A stretch of DNA of 64,000 nt from an uncultured Candidatus Melainabacteria bacterium (GTDB lineage: Bacteria > Cyanobacteriota > Vampirovibrionia > Gastranaerophilales > Gastranaerophilaceae). Both the position numbers and the translations under genes were made by a program. The DNA lies in NCBI GenBank assembly GCA_934757275.1, contig CAKVLN010000005.1, forward strand, positions 62,001-126,000, in the 5' to 3' direction. This document shows positions 16,979 through 24,568 of this stretch, in pieces. The notes under the pieces are model-generated. The model made no database searches. It had not been told where the DNA came from and saw nothing but the letters and a program-made list of their open reading frames with translations. The first letter of the stretch is position 1. Every line of letters starts with the position of its first letter.

Positions 16979-17917
16979 TTTTCCTCCTTTTTCTTTTTTA
17001 TCTAATATTTTTAAAGCTTTAATAGCATTTCTTTTGGTAGCTGAAAAGCTACGATTGTCTGCCGTTTGGCAATAATTTATCAAACCTATTATCTTTCTCA
17101 GTTCTTTTTTGCTCATTTCTTCTAATGTTTTCTCCCTCAATAAAGAAACGACTTTATAACCTACACTATCCGGCACACTGATTTTTCCACCTTGAGTCAG
17201 ATAAAAGCCTGTAATCATCGCTTTTTTGTAACTAAAGAATTTCGTTTTTTCAGGTTTGATTTCAAGTTTATGTTTCTTCAAAACATATTTAATAAACTTA
17301 ATTGCATCTCCGGAAATTCCGTGTTTAGCTGAAAGAGTAATATCATCCACATACAAGGTAAACGCTATATTTCTTTTACTCATGTATTCTGCAATTTCAT
17401 CAAATAAATCCTTATGGGCTAAAAAAGCTAAAACACTACTTGTGGGAGCTCCCGTTGGGATATGTCCTTTATATGTGCACATTTGCACCAACATATCCAG
17501 AGCTTCTCCTGAGATATTAAGTTTGTTTTTAAAAAATTTCCGAACATAACAAGTTTTTGAGTTTGTAAAGAAACTTGAAATATCTGTTGTAACGAATGCA
17601 TGTTGTCCAGTGTGAGCCTGTGCATTAATGTAGTTATTCCCACCCAACCAACATTTGTTGTATTCAGGGCAATCGAATGTATCGAACAATATTTCTTTCA
17701 AATTTTTTAGTAGGAGTTTTAAAATTGCATTAGGTTCTTCAATTAATCGTTTCTTTGTTTTTCCTTGCACATAATAACTTCTATATCCTTTTTGACTTGC
17801 TTCGATTAAGCCTTTCACAGGAAAATCTAAAATTTCAGCAAGTTCCGTTAGAGTTGAAATTCCGAATAAATTGAGTTGTTTTTCGTTTTCCTTTCTTGTA
17901 TCTGCTTGTGTCATCAT
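16178..17917 (-). CDS. Retron-type reverse transcriptase with C-terminal extension
   Basis: 579-aa reverse transcriptase. Retron hallmarks are all visible: the basic segment GKTKKRLIEEPNAILK (52-67), NAQAH fitting NAxxH (98-102), motif A DISSFF (112-117), GAPTS (156-160), catalytic YVDD (189-192) and ITG at 235-237 in the place of the retron VTG. Polymerase and thumb end near residue 310. Residues about 314-579 form an extra domain I do not recognise, ending in a cysteine pair (NCRKCLY). A GAAAGGG lies before two adjacent ATGs (17917 and 17914). Upstream is a highly structured leader (17930-18200); downstream, 67 bases on, is the HTH gene. The likely role is msDNA synthesis within an anti-phage retron. 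Lack of maturase/endonuclease domains argues against a group II intron. Confidence 0.88.
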   Translation of the reverse strand: MMTQADTRKENEKQLNLFGISTLTELAEILDFPVKGLIEASQKGYRSYYVQGKTKKRLIEEPNAILKLLLKNLKEILFDTFDCPEYNKCWLGGNNYINAQAHTGQHAFVTTDISSFFTNSKTCYVRKFFKNKLNISGEALDMLVQMCTYKGHIPTGAPTSSVLAFLAHKDLFDEIAEYMSKRNIAFTLYVDDITLSAKHGISGDAIKFIKYVLKKHKLEIKPEKTKFFSYKKAMITGFYLTQGGKISVPDSVGYKVVSLLREKTLEEMSKKELRKIIGLINYCQTADNRSFSATKRNAIKALKILDKKEKGGKMSKIIGVIEDKMIGICGWKSGFVEGTDLQHIHITPAVTVNDFNKNQLEGLKFNGKSISKILDYINTFEFASSKISERDQYRLEEIEMGDVFTFDLLINVLEVPVGNEDENDYCSDKKTEIVYDIDNATYSNIRKYKDNESVDRIIKLALQNANQYRFKYDIPKTRDELNELLNKMEEDKLPKITADLYIQWRQACPDSVFIESECYKFFEENYEFSFEELDVALFELSALGYLQHAPLPLDMDLPGYFKNLLDKIDYFANCRKCLY

Positions 17918-17929
17918 ATCCCTTTCATT

Positions 17930-18200
17930 ATTAAAAAGAGGGCAGGTGCGGGTAGATGGGACTCCCGCACTTGATTACAACCCGATTGCCCTCGATTGGG
18001 GCCGGACGGAGCCTAAGCGACGTCCGGTTAAAGAAAAAGAAAAAAGAATGGTCCTAGTATATCTTAGTATAGTATTAAGGAAACTAAGATTAAGTTATCT
18101 TTTTCTACGGAGATATGAAGTATGATTTTCTTGGTTTAGCTGGTCGTCTTGAGCCAGTTAGGACGAGCTAGGCAAGTTCATTGAGGCCATTAAGCCAATC
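17930..18200 (-). ncRNA. Structured leader RNA, retron msr-msd candidate
   Basis: Noncoding, GC-richer than its surroundings, directly upstream of the RT. Inverted repeats: TAGCT/AGCTA with CGTC/GACG inside (18137-18170); ATCTTAGT/ACTAAGAT (18061-18090); CCGGACG/CGTCCGG (18002-18027); GAGGGCA/TGCCCTC (17938-17993) enclosing GTGCGGG/CCCGCAC (17946-17970). The last stem is followed on the RNA by TTTTT, so it could terminate a short RNA about 15 bases before the RT start. Retrons are known to carry msr-msd RNA in this position. I could not identify a confident a1/a2 pair or branching guanosine, so the exact ends are open. Confidence 0.65.
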
Positions 18201-18816
18201 AAGTAAATCAATTTCAATTCACCGATTTTATCAGTCCCTTTTATAAGTTGCAATCATTATTTTGTTTTTACTTTATAATTTCCTTTCTTTTTATTTCGGG
18301 AATTTCTACATCAATCCCAATTACTCTTAGGTATTTTGCGTATAGCTTTTTTCTTTTTTTACTTAGCAAATTGTTGTCTTTTTCTTTCTGTTTCATCTTT
18401 CGTGTCCTTTCTTTTTTAATATTATTTCTTCTAGCTTTATTCTGAAATTTTGCACAAAACTACCTAAGACCTATATCATTAGTCTGATTTGGCCTGTTTT
18501 ATATTTTATAGTTCCGGCGGTTCTTTATGTTCTTATTCTGAATCAAACATGGTTAAAACTCAATAGAATTAGGGCACTTAAGGTTTTTGCTAAATTTAAA
18601 CTTTAGACAAAAAAATGTATATGTAAAAATTCTTCTACTTTTAGAAAATGTGACTATTACTGTGTTTTAAGCAAGCATATGAAGATATATATATAAAAGA
18701 GGTGGGGCATATATACTCTACGCAAAAACTAGATATTACAATGTAGTTTGTTTTGATTAATTTATACTATATTTGTTAAATTTTATTAAATCTTATTAAG
18801 TTTGTCTTTTTTAATA
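18201..18816. other. AT-rich intergenic stretch, no gene seen
   Basis: Between the structured RNA and the 436-aa orphan gene. Very T-rich on the plus strand; short open frames here have no ribosome binding sites or protein-like composition. It probably holds the promoter of the retron RNA, but no convincing -35/-10 pair was found. Confidence 0.4.
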
Positions 18817-20127
18817 TCAGTTTTTAAGCTCTTCAGAAGTGCTAAAGCTTTTTTCGGCAAGCTCTTTTATTTGTTCAATCTTCTTTTTATTTGTAATTAG
18901 AGATTCATATTGTTTCAAATACGATACAACTACATTTTTTCTCTTCTTTCTTAAATCAGCTAGGTTTTTAGCATTAGTAAAATCAATTGAAGATATTCGT
19001 TTATTAAAATCAACCTTTTCAATACTATTAGTCTTCATCAAGTTATCTAGTTCGTATAATAATTTGTGGCAATTAGTACATTTAATTTTCTCATTTCTAG
19101 TTTCTTTGTTTGGAGCGCACCAGTGACATTGAGTAGGTTTAAATGTAACAATTTTAATAATTCTTTCATGGCTAGTTTTAAATGTATTATAAGAATTGTT
19201 GAAAAATTTTATCGTTCCATTTTCATCGATTTTGGCAAAACTTGTTATTCTTTTGCCGATATTAAGCTTTAATCCCGTGCTATCATCAATAATGTATGGA
19301 TCACGCTCTTTATTTACTAAGTTGTATACAGTTCTTTTGGTTTTAACTTTGTCAAACTCATCAGCTTTTTTATCGAAGATTACCTCATACTTATATATTC
19401 TCTTTTGCTCACTAGTATTAACTAGATTTTCATAAGCTTCATCTAATACAATCTGTTTTGTTATTTCTTGTTGCCGTGCTTGCTCTTGTAGTTGCTCTTT
19501 TTCTTGTGTTTCTACTACTACATTAGCATCTCCTTCTATTGGTTCTTTTTTTTCTTGTTTATTTTCACAATAGTCATTCAATTGGTAATTATACTCTTTC
19601 CCATCACCCATAGAAATAGCATAATAAAACCCATTTTTCATAAAATTATCAATTATCATTTGTATAATATCGGATTTTTGTGCAGAGGATAACGGTTTTG
19701 CTTTGAAAATAGGACTTATATCAACATTGCAAATCTTGCGGATTTCCTTAATTACATTGGCATCTTCTGTTCCATTTGAAAAATCTTGAGGAAAATAGTA
19801 GCTTTCATAACAAGCGGCAATGCAGTTTATGTGAGTAATAATGTATTGACGTAAATAATTTTTTGCTTGAAATTCATCAGTGTCGGAAATATCATCAGTA
19901 TAAAAATCAAACATTAACAGCCTTAAGAGATTTTCCTTCCATGAGATACTGCAATCCAAGAAAAAACAATCTGCCACCACAATCTCTTGAACTAAATGAA
20001 TTAAGTATATAAGCAAATCTTTAATCGTTTCATCTTTAGCATATTGAATTAGCAAAAAAACGCCTCTTGGCAAAAATAAACCAGATAATTCATTTATATT
20101 CTTTACAGTATCAAAAGATTTTTTCAT
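18817..20127 (-). CDS. Orphan protein with CxxC zinc-binding motif
   Basis: 436-aa protein I do not recognise. The N-terminal half is helical and hydrophobic in patches (LLIYLIHLVQEIVVADCFFLD) without a clear membrane segment; a Gln/Glu coiled coil (about 207-235) follows; then a beta-rich region and a zinc-finger-like CHWC-x14-CTNC motif (about 345-366) and a lysine-rich C-terminal coiled coil. It reads toward the retron 615 bases further on, so any functional link is positional only. Confidence 0.65.
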   Translation of the reverse strand: MKKSFDTVKNINELSGLFLPRGVFLLIQYAKDETIKDLLIYLIHLVQEIVVADCFFLDCSISWKENLLRLLMFDFYTDDISDTDEFQAKNYLRQYIITHINCIAACYESYYFPQDFSNGTEDANVIKEIRKICNVDISPIFKAKPLSSAQKSDIIQMIIDNFMKNGFYYAISMGDGKEYNYQLNDYCENKQEKKEPIEGDANVVVETQEKEQLQEQARQQEITKQIVLDEAYENLVNTSEQKRIYKYEVIFDKKADEFDKVKTKRTVYNLVNKERDPYIIDDSTGLKLNIGKRITSFAKIDENGTIKFFNNSYNTFKTSHERIIKIVTFKPTQCHWCAPNKETRNEKIKCTNCHKLLYELDNLMKTNSIEKVDFNKRISSIDFTNAKNLADLRKKRKNVVVSYLKQYESLITNKKKIEQIKELAEKSFSTSEELKN

Positions 20128-20212
20128 ATTCGTATCCTATCTAATATCACTAAATCTATCAATATATTGGCTAAAGTATTTTTAGTTAAGTACAAACTAA
20201 CAGCAGGTTTGT

Positions 20213-21421
20213 TTAAATATAACTAATCGGGATTGCACTAACATCTTCAGTCAGTGGAATATCAGATTCTCTCATACAGATTAATCCGCCATAACCTTGA
20301 TTATCCAATACATTAAAATGTTTTAGCATTGATTTATTAGGATTTGAGGTTAATTTTATCTCAATAGGATGAAGTTTCCCATCACGTTCAATAAGCAAAT
20401 CAATTTCTTTTTGTTGAGTATCTCTATACCAATATATCAAAGGTCTTTCACCATTGTGTCTATAACTTTTTAGAATTTCTGATACTACAAATGTTTCAAA
20501 AAAGGCTCCATTCATAGCACCTTTTTCTATAACTTCAGGACTAGACCAACCTGTTAAATATGAGCATAAGCCTGTATCAAGAAAATATATTTTAGGCATT
20601 TTGGTCATTCTTTTTGTTATATTACGATAATAAGGTTCTAAAAGATACACAATATTAGACGATACTAAAACTGATAACCAAGTTTTTGCAGTTGGTTCTG
20701 ATATATCTACGGCATTTGCTAATTCTGAATATTTTAAAACTTGTCCTGTTCTTGCTGCAACAACACGAATAAAATTCAAAAACTTCATTTCATTTGATAT
20801 TGAAGATAAATCTCTGATATCTCGTTCAATATACGTTCTTATATAGGCACTATAAAAAGCATTTCTGTCTTGAAATTCATCTTGATTGTTTAACGCCGGA
20901 AAAGAACCGTTGTATATAATTTTAAAAATATCAGATGTTGAATAATTTTTATGATTTTCTCTTCTTTCTTCAATGTATTCTAGAGCTGGGAAGAATGGCT
21001 TATTATTAGGAATTTGAGATAATTCTGCTAATGATAAGCCCATTAAATCAAGAATTCCAACCCTACCGGCGAGAGATTCTGATACATTTTTCATTAAATG
21101 AAACTGTTGAGAACCCGTTAACCAATATTGCCCTTTTTTATCAGACTTATCAACAATTAGTTTTATATAAGACAAAAGATTTGGAGCATATTGTATTTCG
21201 TCAATAATCAATGGAGCTTTGTGAGTTTCTAAAAACAACTTCGGCTCATTAATTGCAAGTTCTCTTTCGGATAAATCATCTAAAGATACATAATTTCTGT
21301 TTTTATCACAATGTTTTAATAAAGTGCTTTTTCCAACCTGTCTTGCACCAGTTACTAAAACCACTTTAAACTGCTTTGATAAATTTTTAATTACATCTTC
21401 TGAAGTTCTTTTTATATACAT
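20213..21421 (-). CDS. AAA_14/DUF4143 ATPase
   Basis: About 402-aa ATPase of the common AAA_14 plus DUF4143 type. Walker A GARQVGKST near residue 26, Walker B LIIDEIQ near 92, sensor segment YWLTGSQQF, then a C-terminal winged-helix/nuclease-like DUF4143 region with LIYWYRDTQQKEIDLLIERDGKLHPIEIK (key residues E..D.L and EIK). An in-frame TTG exists at 21433 but ATG 21421 (MYIKRTSEDVIK) is preferred. Widespread in host-associated bacteria and islands; cellular role not established. Confidence 0.85.
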   Translation of the reverse strand: MYIKRTSEDVIKNLSKQFKVVLVTGARQVGKSTLLKHCDKNRNYVSLDDLSERELAINEPKLFLETHKAPLIIDEIQYAPNLLSYIKLIVDKSDKKGQYWLTGSQQFHLMKNVSESLAGRVGILDLMGLSLAELSQIPNNKPFFPALEYIEERRENHKNYSTSDIFKIIYNGSFPALNNQDEFQDRNAFYSAYIRTYIERDIRDLSSISNEMKFLNFIRVVAARTGQVLKYSELANAVDISEPTAKTWLSVLVSSNIVYLLEPYYRNITKRMTKMPKIYFLDTGLCSYLTGWSSPEVIEKGAMNGAFFETFVVSEILKSYRHNGERPLIYWYRDTQQKEIDLLIERDGKLHPIEIKLTSNPNKSMLKHFNVLDNQGYGGLICMRESDIPLTEDVSAIPISYI

Positions 21422-21557
21422 ATTTGCACCCAATTCGTGATAAATCTAAAATGTAATTTTATTTTAATCACTTTTTCTCCAAAAGTCAATATGCAAGCCA
21501 ACTTTTTGGGCATTAAAAACTTAAGTTAAAGAATGATTTTTGCAAAATGCAAAACGC

Positions 21558-21594
21558 ATTTTACAAAACTAAAATTATTTCGATTTTGTAAAAT
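21558..21594. repeat. 11-bp perfect inverted repeat after the serine recombinase
   Basis: ATTTTACAAAA (21558-21568) and TTTTGTAAAAT (21584-21594) with a 15-base centre, just past the recombinase stop at 21615. Could be a weak terminator or a recombination site. Confidence 0.4.
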
Positions 21595-21614
21595 AGAATT
21601 CCTAGGCGTTTATT

Positions 21615-22226
21615 TTAATTGTTCTTATACTTTTTAGCTAGTTTATAAAAAGAAGTCGGCTTCAAATTTAACTGTTTCATTGCTTCTCTAGCTGTGATAG
21701 CCCCAGATTTCCAGACTTTGTAAACATTATCCCAATTCTCTGGGTACTCAATGGGAGGTTTGCCAAGTCGCTTACCTTTTTCTTTGGCTAGTTTGATACC
21801 CTCTGCTTGTCTTTGTTTTATAAATGCACGTTCTTGTTCGGCGACATAACTTAAGAGTTGCAAAACAATATCTGAAATTACCTCACCAATTAAACCTTCT
21901 GTTCTTGTAGTGTCTAAAACAGGCATATCAAGGACTTTGATATTAGCTTTTATTTCTCTTGTAATCTCACGCCATTCTTCACAAATCTGCTTGTAATTAC
22001 GCCCTAATCGGTCTATCGATTTGATTATAAGAATGTCACCCTCTCTCAATTGTACTTTTAATGCTTGATACTGAGGTCGGTCAAAATTTTTACCGGAACA
22101 TTTATCCACAAAAATATCTCGTTCGTTAATTCCAAGATCTAACATTGCTTCTAATTGTCTATCTTCTTTTTGATCTGTTGAAGATACCCTACAATAACCA
22201 AATGTTTTAGAATTGATGTTCGCCAT
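21615..22226 (-). CDS. Serine recombinase (resolvase/invertase family)
   Basis: About 203 aa. N-terminal catalytic domain with GYCRVSSTDQ (the nucleophile serine lies in this segment) and the conserved DRLGRNYKQI motif, then a C-terminal HTH resembling Hin/resolvase (ITAREAMKQLNLKPTSFYKLAKKY). Start at ATG 22226, spaced from GGGAG; the ATG at 22232 abuts that site. Upstream lies a cluster of ATTCGTAAA motifs (22272-22332) that may be its binding sites. It may serve an older nested element or resolve multimers. Confidence 0.9.
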   Translation of the reverse strand: MANINSKTFGYCRVSSTDQKEDRQLEAMLDLGINERDIFVDKCSGKNFDRPQYQALKVQLREGDILIIKSIDRLGRNYKQICEEWREITREIKANIKVLDMPVLDTTRTEGLIGEVISDIVLQLLSYVAEQERAFIKQRQAEGIKLAKEKGKRLGKPPIEYPENWDNVYKVWKSGAITAREAMKQLNLKPTSFYKLAKKYKNN

Positions 22227-22271
22227 ATTCATCTCCCTGCTTGAGTTTTAGCATCTACAGTCTAACGCGCC

Positions 22272-22332
22272 ATTCGTAAAAGTCAAGATTTTGGGTGAAC
22301 ATTCGTAAAGTGTAAGTTGGAAGATTTACGAA
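22272..22332. promoter_or_regulatory. ATTCGTAAA motif cluster, candidate recombinase site/operator
   Basis: Two direct copies of ATTCGTAAA (22272-22280, 22301-22309) and one inverted copy TTTACGAA (22325-22332), 46 to 106 bases upstream of the serine recombinase start. The second and third form an 8-bp inverted repeat. Spacing and place fit a res-like or autoregulatory site. Confidence 0.45.
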
Positions 22333-22429
22333 CAGAATTTTGGGCAGAAATAGGGTGTTCATTTAAGTTTACTCATACGAACACAAAACATTCAATATAG
22401 ATTGTCATTAAGTTAACAAAACTAAAACA

Positions 22430-23434
22430 TTACTTTTGGTTCAAAACACTTACAACAATCTGCTTCATTATATCCATTTCTTCTGGTTTGCTTTCTGCTA
22501 TTAGAAGTGTTAAGGCAAAAAGGGTACCATTGTCAATAATTGGGGTATTGTTTTTATAAAGCATATTATTTTTATTTAGGAAATACAAAAAGCAACTTGC
22601 AGCAATTCTTTTGTTTCCATCAGAGAATGAATGGTTTTTAGTTATCAAATACAATAACATTGCGGCTTTTTCTTCAAGTGTTGGATAGCAATCATTGCCT
22701 CCAAAAGTTTGATAAACTTGATTTATAGAGCTATCAAAACTATCATCTTTGGGATTAGCAAAAACATCAGAAGAAAATTCTGATTTCATTTTGTTTATTA
22801 CAGTTAGATATTCTTCTTTTGGAATAATGATTGCATCCTTTTGAGTAACCCCTTTGGTATCAAGTGTTTTATGGTCAAAATTATCCAAAAGGTCCAATCC
22901 TTGTGCAAAATTGTCTAAAATATTTGCAACATCTTGTGCCTCGTCAACAGTTGAAACTTGGTTTTGAATACTTCTTGTTAAAAGGCTAACTGTTGATTGC
23001 AATGCTTGAATTTTATGCTGTTGCGTTTTTAGTAAATTTTCGTTGACTACATACCCTTTGGTAATATAATTTCTTAATGTATTTGTTGCCCAAATTCTGA
23101 ACTGTGTTGCTCGTGAGGAATTAACTCTATAACCGACAGAGATTATTGCATCTAAATTATAGAATTGTGTTGTAGTCTTCTGTGTTTTTTCTTTTATTGC
23201 ACCGTGTTTTGTGGTTGTTTCCAAAATGGAAATAACCACTTCTTCTTTAAGTTCGCCCTCACTAAATATGTTTTTTAAATGTTTACTTATAGCAGGTGTT
23301 TTCACTCCGAACAATTCTGCCATTTGTTTTTGTGTAAGCCAAATTGTATCATTATCAAGTTTTGTATCAAGTGAAACTGTACCATCTTCACTTGTATAAA
23401 TTACTATTTCACCTTTTTGCATGTCTTCGTCCAT
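22430..23434 (-). CDS. RhuM-family/Fic-Doc fusion protein
   Basis: 334-aa protein of the virulence RhuM family. An N-terminal winged-helix/Bro-N-like DNA-binding region (IWLTQKQMAELFGVKTPAISKHLK) is followed by the RhuM domain (NLDAIISVGYRVNSSRATQFRIWA) and a C-terminal Fic/Doc-type segment with HSFSDGNKR near residue 275-285, the HxFxDGNxR catalytic loop used to transfer AMP or phosphate. The family is common in mobile elements and is thought to be toxin-like. No separate antitoxin gene is adjacent. Confidence 0.85.
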   Translation of the reverse strand: MDEDMQKGEIVIYTSEDGTVSLDTKLDNDTIWLTQKQMAELFGVKTPAISKHLKNIFSEGELKEEVVISILETTTKHGAIKEKTQKTTTQFYNLDAIISVGYRVNSSRATQFRIWATNTLRNYITKGYVVNENLLKTQQHKIQALQSTVSLLTRSIQNQVSTVDEAQDVANILDNFAQGLDLLDNFDHKTLDTKGVTQKDAIIIPKEEYLTVINKMKSEFSSDVFANPKDDSFDSSINQVYQTFGGNDCYPTLEEKAAMLLYLITKNHSFSDGNKRIAASCFLYFLNKNNMLYKNNTPIIDNGTLFALTLLIAESKPEEMDIMKQIVVSVLNQK

Positions 23435-23543
23435 ATGTCGATTATATCCTAAAATTATTAGATATTAAACCAAACTAGCTAATTCTCAAAAATTGTTAAT
23501 GAATTTTTTAATTAAAATATACAGACAAGATTTGAGGTATCAA

Positions 23544-23711
23544 ATGAATGATAAAGTTATTTCATTAGAAATCAAGTTAGAAGAAAAACGACATGAAATA
23601 GAGTTGCAGAAAATTGAATACGTCAAACTTGTTGAAGAAATCCAAAATCAGAAAAGACTTGACGATTTATATAAACAGAAAAAGGCTTTGCTACTTGATA
23701 CTTTTACTTAA
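23544..23711 (+). CDS. Small coiled-coil protein
   Basis: 55-aa highly charged peptide (MNDKVISLEIKLEEKRHEIE...), a continuous heptad-like coiled coil. ATG 23544 has GAGG about 8 bases upstream; earlier in-frame starts lack one. A terminator follows at 23748-23783. Unknown function; possibly a SlyX- or DUF-like small accessory protein. Confidence 0.55.
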   Translation: MNDKVISLEIKLEEKRHEIELQKIEYVKLVEEIQNQKRLDDLYKQKKALLLDTFT

Positions 23712-23747
23712 CATATATATCACTGTGCAAGTATCATGAAATGGCAT

Positions 23748-23783
23748 CAGGAGAGGTTTACTAGGGAGGCTCTCCTGTTTTTT
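23748..23783 (+). terminator. Rho-independent terminator
   Basis: CAGGAGAG (23748-23755) pairs with CTCTCCTG (23770-23777), then six T. Ends the small coiled-coil gene. Confidence 0.8.
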
Positions 23784-23860
23784 ATTCTAAATATATTTCC
23801 TGTGAAAATACATCATTTAAATGTTATAAGGCTAGGTTTCATAAGTATAATTAATTTATT

Positions 23861-24568
23861 ATGGCAGAAAAATCAAAAATTGAGTGGACAGAATCAACTT
23901 GGAATCCAATTACTGGTTGTACAAAAATTAGTGAAGGTTGTCAACATTGTTATGCAGAAAGAATGACAAGGCGATTACATGCAATGGGGCAACCCAAATA
24001 TAAAAACTGTTTTAAGGTTACAATGCATGAGGAATGTTTAGAAGAACCATTAAAATGGAAAAGACCTCAAACAATTTTTGTTTGTTCAATGAGTGATTTG
24101 TTTCATAAAGATGTGCCCGATGACTTTATTATAAAAGTTTTTAACACTATGAACCGTGCATCTTGGCATACTTTTCAGGTTTTAACAAAACGTGCAGAAA
24201 GATTAGAAGAATTAGCCCCGAAATTAAATTGGACTAAAAATATTTGGCTTGGAGTTACTGTGGAATCTGAAGAACAAAAACAAAGAATCCCATATTTAGT
24301 TAATACACCTGCACATATTAAATATTTATCAATAGAACCAATGATTACAGAAATTAAAGATCTATCTTTAAATAATATTAATTGGGTAATTGTTGGTGGT
24401 GAAAGTGGTCCTGGTGCAAGGCCGATAAAAGAAGACTGGGTTACTGAAATTAGAGATAACTGCATAGAAAACAATGTACCATTCTTTTTTAAACAATGGG
24501 GTGGCGTGAATAAAAAGATTGCAGGTTGTACTCTGCAAGGTCGGATGTGGAAAGAGTTGCCTGTTTAA
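23861..24568 (+). CDS. DUF5131 / phage Gp37-Gp68 family three-Cys protein
   Basis: 235-aa protein beginning MAEKSKIEWTESTWNPITGC. The three-cysteine motif C-x7-C-x2-C (GCTKISEGCQHCYAERM) resembles a radical-SAM type cluster site, and the family terms WNPITGC, FVCSMSDLFH and VIVGGESGPGARP are all visible. Family proteins occur in phages and islands together with TcmP, found here on the opposite strand with a 4-base overlap of the 3' ends. Chemistry is unknown. Confidence 0.9.
   Translation: MAEKSKIEWTESTWNPITGCTKISEGCQHCYAERMTRRLHAMGQPKYKNCFKVTMHEECLEEPLKWKRPQTIFVCSMSDLFHKDVPDDFIIKVFNTMNRASWHTFQVLTKRAERLEELAPKLNWTKNIWLGVTVESEEQKQRIPYLVNTPAHIKYLSIEPMITEIKDLSLNNINWVIVGGESGPGARPIKEDWVTEIRDNCIENNVPFFFKQWGGVNKKIAGCTLQGRMWKELPV

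Noticed and set aside
16178..17917. Group II intron maturase
   Set aside because: No maturase X-domain or HNH endonuclease segment and no intron RNA domain V-like element next to it.
16178..18200. Diversity-generating retroelement
   Set aside because: No accessory avd-like gene, no template/variable repeat pair was noticed, and the RT has the retron NAxxH and ITG motifs.
18248..18445. Phe-rich plus-strand open frame in the gap next to the retron RNA
   Set aside because: Homopolymer-driven composition, no start signal, opposite to the likely transcription direction.
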